DNA from: Clostridiales bacterium DTU092
GTDB lineage: Bacteria > Bacillota > Clostridia > Caldicoprobacterales > Caldicoprobacteraceae
Assembly (NCBI GenBank): GCA_001513505.1
Contig: LFTM01000323.1
Coordinates: forward strand, 1-6,194
Length of the DNA: 6,194 nt
Reading direction: 5' to 3'
A model generated the notes under the pieces. The model was not told where the DNA came from, made no database searches, and was given only the letters and a program-made list of their open reading frames with translations. This document shows, piece after piece, positions 4,982-6,194 of this stretch. Numbering within the stretch: the stretch's first letter is position 1; the number at the start of each line of letters is the position of its first letter. Position numbers and translations under genes: made by a program.

Positions 4982-6194
4982 ATGAAAGGAATTATATTGA
5001 AATCAGCCGGTGATAAAGGGCTGGACAGAACGGAGGTTTATTCTGCCCTCGAAAAAGCTCTGGAGAGCCGAAAGGAAAGCTTAAGAAAGGTGCTGCTTTT
5101 GCCCCCTGACTTTACCCGGGCACATTCGGGAGCTGGGGAGATTACGGCAAAGCTGTACAACATGCTGAAGGATACCTGTCAGGTAGATGTTATGCCGGCG
5201 CTGGGTACCCATATGCCCATGAGCGATGACGAACGTATTGCCTTTTTTGGGGAAGAAATTCCTAAGGAACGCTTTATTGTGCATAACTGGCGGGACGATG
5301 TGGTAAAAATAGGGGAGATCCCCTCTGAGTTTATCAAACAGGTATCCGAGGGATTAATGGACGAACCCATCGACGTTGAGGTAAACCGGCATCTGATCGA
5401 GGGAGGTTATGATCTCATTATCTCCATTGGCCAGGTGGTACCTCATGAAGTTGTGGGTATGGCCAACTACAGCAAGAATTTGTTTGTTGGCTGCGGCGGA
5501 CATAACATGATAAATCAGACTCATTCGCTGGGTGCCGTGTATGGTATGGAGAGGATCATGGGCCGGGATCATTCTCCGGTGCGCAAAGTTTTTGATTACG
5601 CCGAGCAGCATTTTGCTTGTGAGCTTCCACTAATGTATATACTTACGGTGACCACCCATCAGGAGGACAGGGTTTTAATCCACGGGCTTTTCATCGGAAG
5701 GGAACGGAAGCTGTTTGAAGAGGCGGTGGCTTTGAGTCAGGAAAAAAATATGCAGTTTCTTGATGAGCCCCTTGACAAGGTTGTTGTGTATCTGGACCCT
5801 CAGGAGTTCAAAAGTACCTGGTTGGGTAACAAAGCTGTTTACAGAACACGTATGGCTATTGCCGACGGCGGCGAATTGATAGTATTGGCACCCGGAGTCA
5901 GGCAGTTTGGTGAGGACAAAGATAATGATCGGTTGATCCGAAAATATGGTTATGTGGGACGTAAACGGGTGCTTGAGCTGTTAAGGGAGAACACAGATCT
6001 TCAGCAGAACCGATCGGTGGCAGCCCACCTTATACACGGTTCGTCAGATGGACGGTTTACCATTACCTATGCTCCGGGGCATCTGACCCGTGAAGAGGTG
6101 GAAGGGGTTAACTTCAGGTATATGGATCTGGGAGAGGCTTATGCTCTGTATAATCCCGACAAACTAAAGGATGGCTTTAACTTATTGGACAACG
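4982..6194 (+). CDS. LarA-family nickel-pincer racemase/epimerase (3' end outside window)
   Basis: The frame is open to the window end: 404 codons are visible of a family usually about 420-430 residues long. LarA-family (DUF2088) enzymes carry a nickel-pincer nucleotide bound to a lysine and racemize or epimerize 2-hydroxy acids by hydride transfer at C2. The active site of Lactiplantibacillus LarA is matched in order: DFTR (43-46) for D72/R75; H77 in ALGTHMP for H108; H155, K165 and H181 for H174, K184 and H200. The spacings of 10 and 16 residues between the last three are the same as in LarA. K165 (ANYSKN) would hold the cofactor and H181 (INQTH) would bind nickel. The surrounding sequence (GMANYSKNLFVGCGGHNM) differs from the lactate enzyme, so lactate is probably not the substrate. 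With gnd, a dehydrogenase and a kinase upstream, a C2 epimerization of an aldonate such as D-gluconate/D-mannonate is inferred. No larB, larC or larE is in the window, so the cofactor must be made elsewhere. Confidence 0.9.
   Translation, partial: MKGIILKSAGDKGLDRTEVYSALEKALESRKESLRKVLLLPPDFTRAHSGAGEITAKLYNMLKDTCQVDVMPALGTHMPMSDDERIAFFGEEIPKERFIVHNWRDDVVKIGEIPSEFIKQVSEGLMDEPIDVEVNRHLIEGGYDLIISIGQVVPHEVVGMANYSKNLFVGCGGHNMINQTHSLGAVYGMERIMGRDHSPVRKVFDYAEQHFACELPLMYILTVTTHQEDRVLIHGLFIGRERKLFEEAVALSQEKNMQFLDEPLDKVVVYLDPQEFKSTWLGNKAVYRTRMAIADGGELIVLAPGVRQFGEDKDNDRLIRKYGYVGRKRVLELLRENTDLQQNRSVAAHLIHGSSDGRFTITYAPGHLTREEVEGVNFRYMDLGEAYALYNPDKLKDGFNLLDN

Overview
The window looks like chromosomal DNA from a Firmicute, most likely a Clostridia-type anaerobe (Lachnospiraceae or a relative). 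The reasons are strong purine-rich Shine-Dalgarno sequences before every gene, a near-ideal CcpA-type cre operator, moderate base composition with AT-rich intergenic DNA, and protein sequences that resemble Clostridia homologues. This placement is by eye, not by search. All genes are on the + strand. I see no tRNA, rRNA, CRISPR array, insertion sequence or attachment site.

Layout: positions 1-245 are AT-rich non-coding DNA with a possible weak terminator (37-74), several T-tracts, and a perfect 8-bp inverted repeat (155-180) ahead of a stand-alone nitroreductase-family flavoprotein gene (246-836). The next 290 bp hold the control region of an operon: an extended -10 promoter (860-888), a perfect-consensus cre/LacI-family operator over the predicted transcription start (891-906), then a leader of about 230 nt with a second small palindrome and a possible 17-codon leader ORF that stops 3 nt before the next gene.

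The operon is: gnd, NADP-type 6-phosphogluconate dehydrogenase (1127-2542); a short-chain dehydrogenase of the D-mannonate oxidoreductase/gluconate dehydrogenase type (2632-3450); an FGGY-family sugar-acid kinase, probably a gluconokinase (3530-4978); and a LarA-family nickel-pincer racemase/epimerase (4982 to beyond the window end, 404 codons visible). The kinase and LarA-like genes are 3 bp apart and probably translationally coupled.

The main point of interest is how the four enzymes could join up. Read in reverse gene order they suggest: D-fructuronate <-> D-mannonate (dehydrogenase), D-mannonate <-> D-gluconate (C2 epimerization by the LarA homologue), D-gluconate -> 6-phosphogluconate (kinase), 6-phosphogluconate -> ribulose-5-phosphate + CO2 + NADPH (Gnd). 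That would be a nickel-dependent route from hexuronates or aldonates into the pentose phosphate pathway, avoiding the usual mannonate dehydratase/KDG/KDPG branch. The enzyme families and the catalytic residues are read from the sequence; the substrates and the linked pathway are inference. The cofactor genes larB, larC and larE, a transporter and a dedicated regulator are not in the window.
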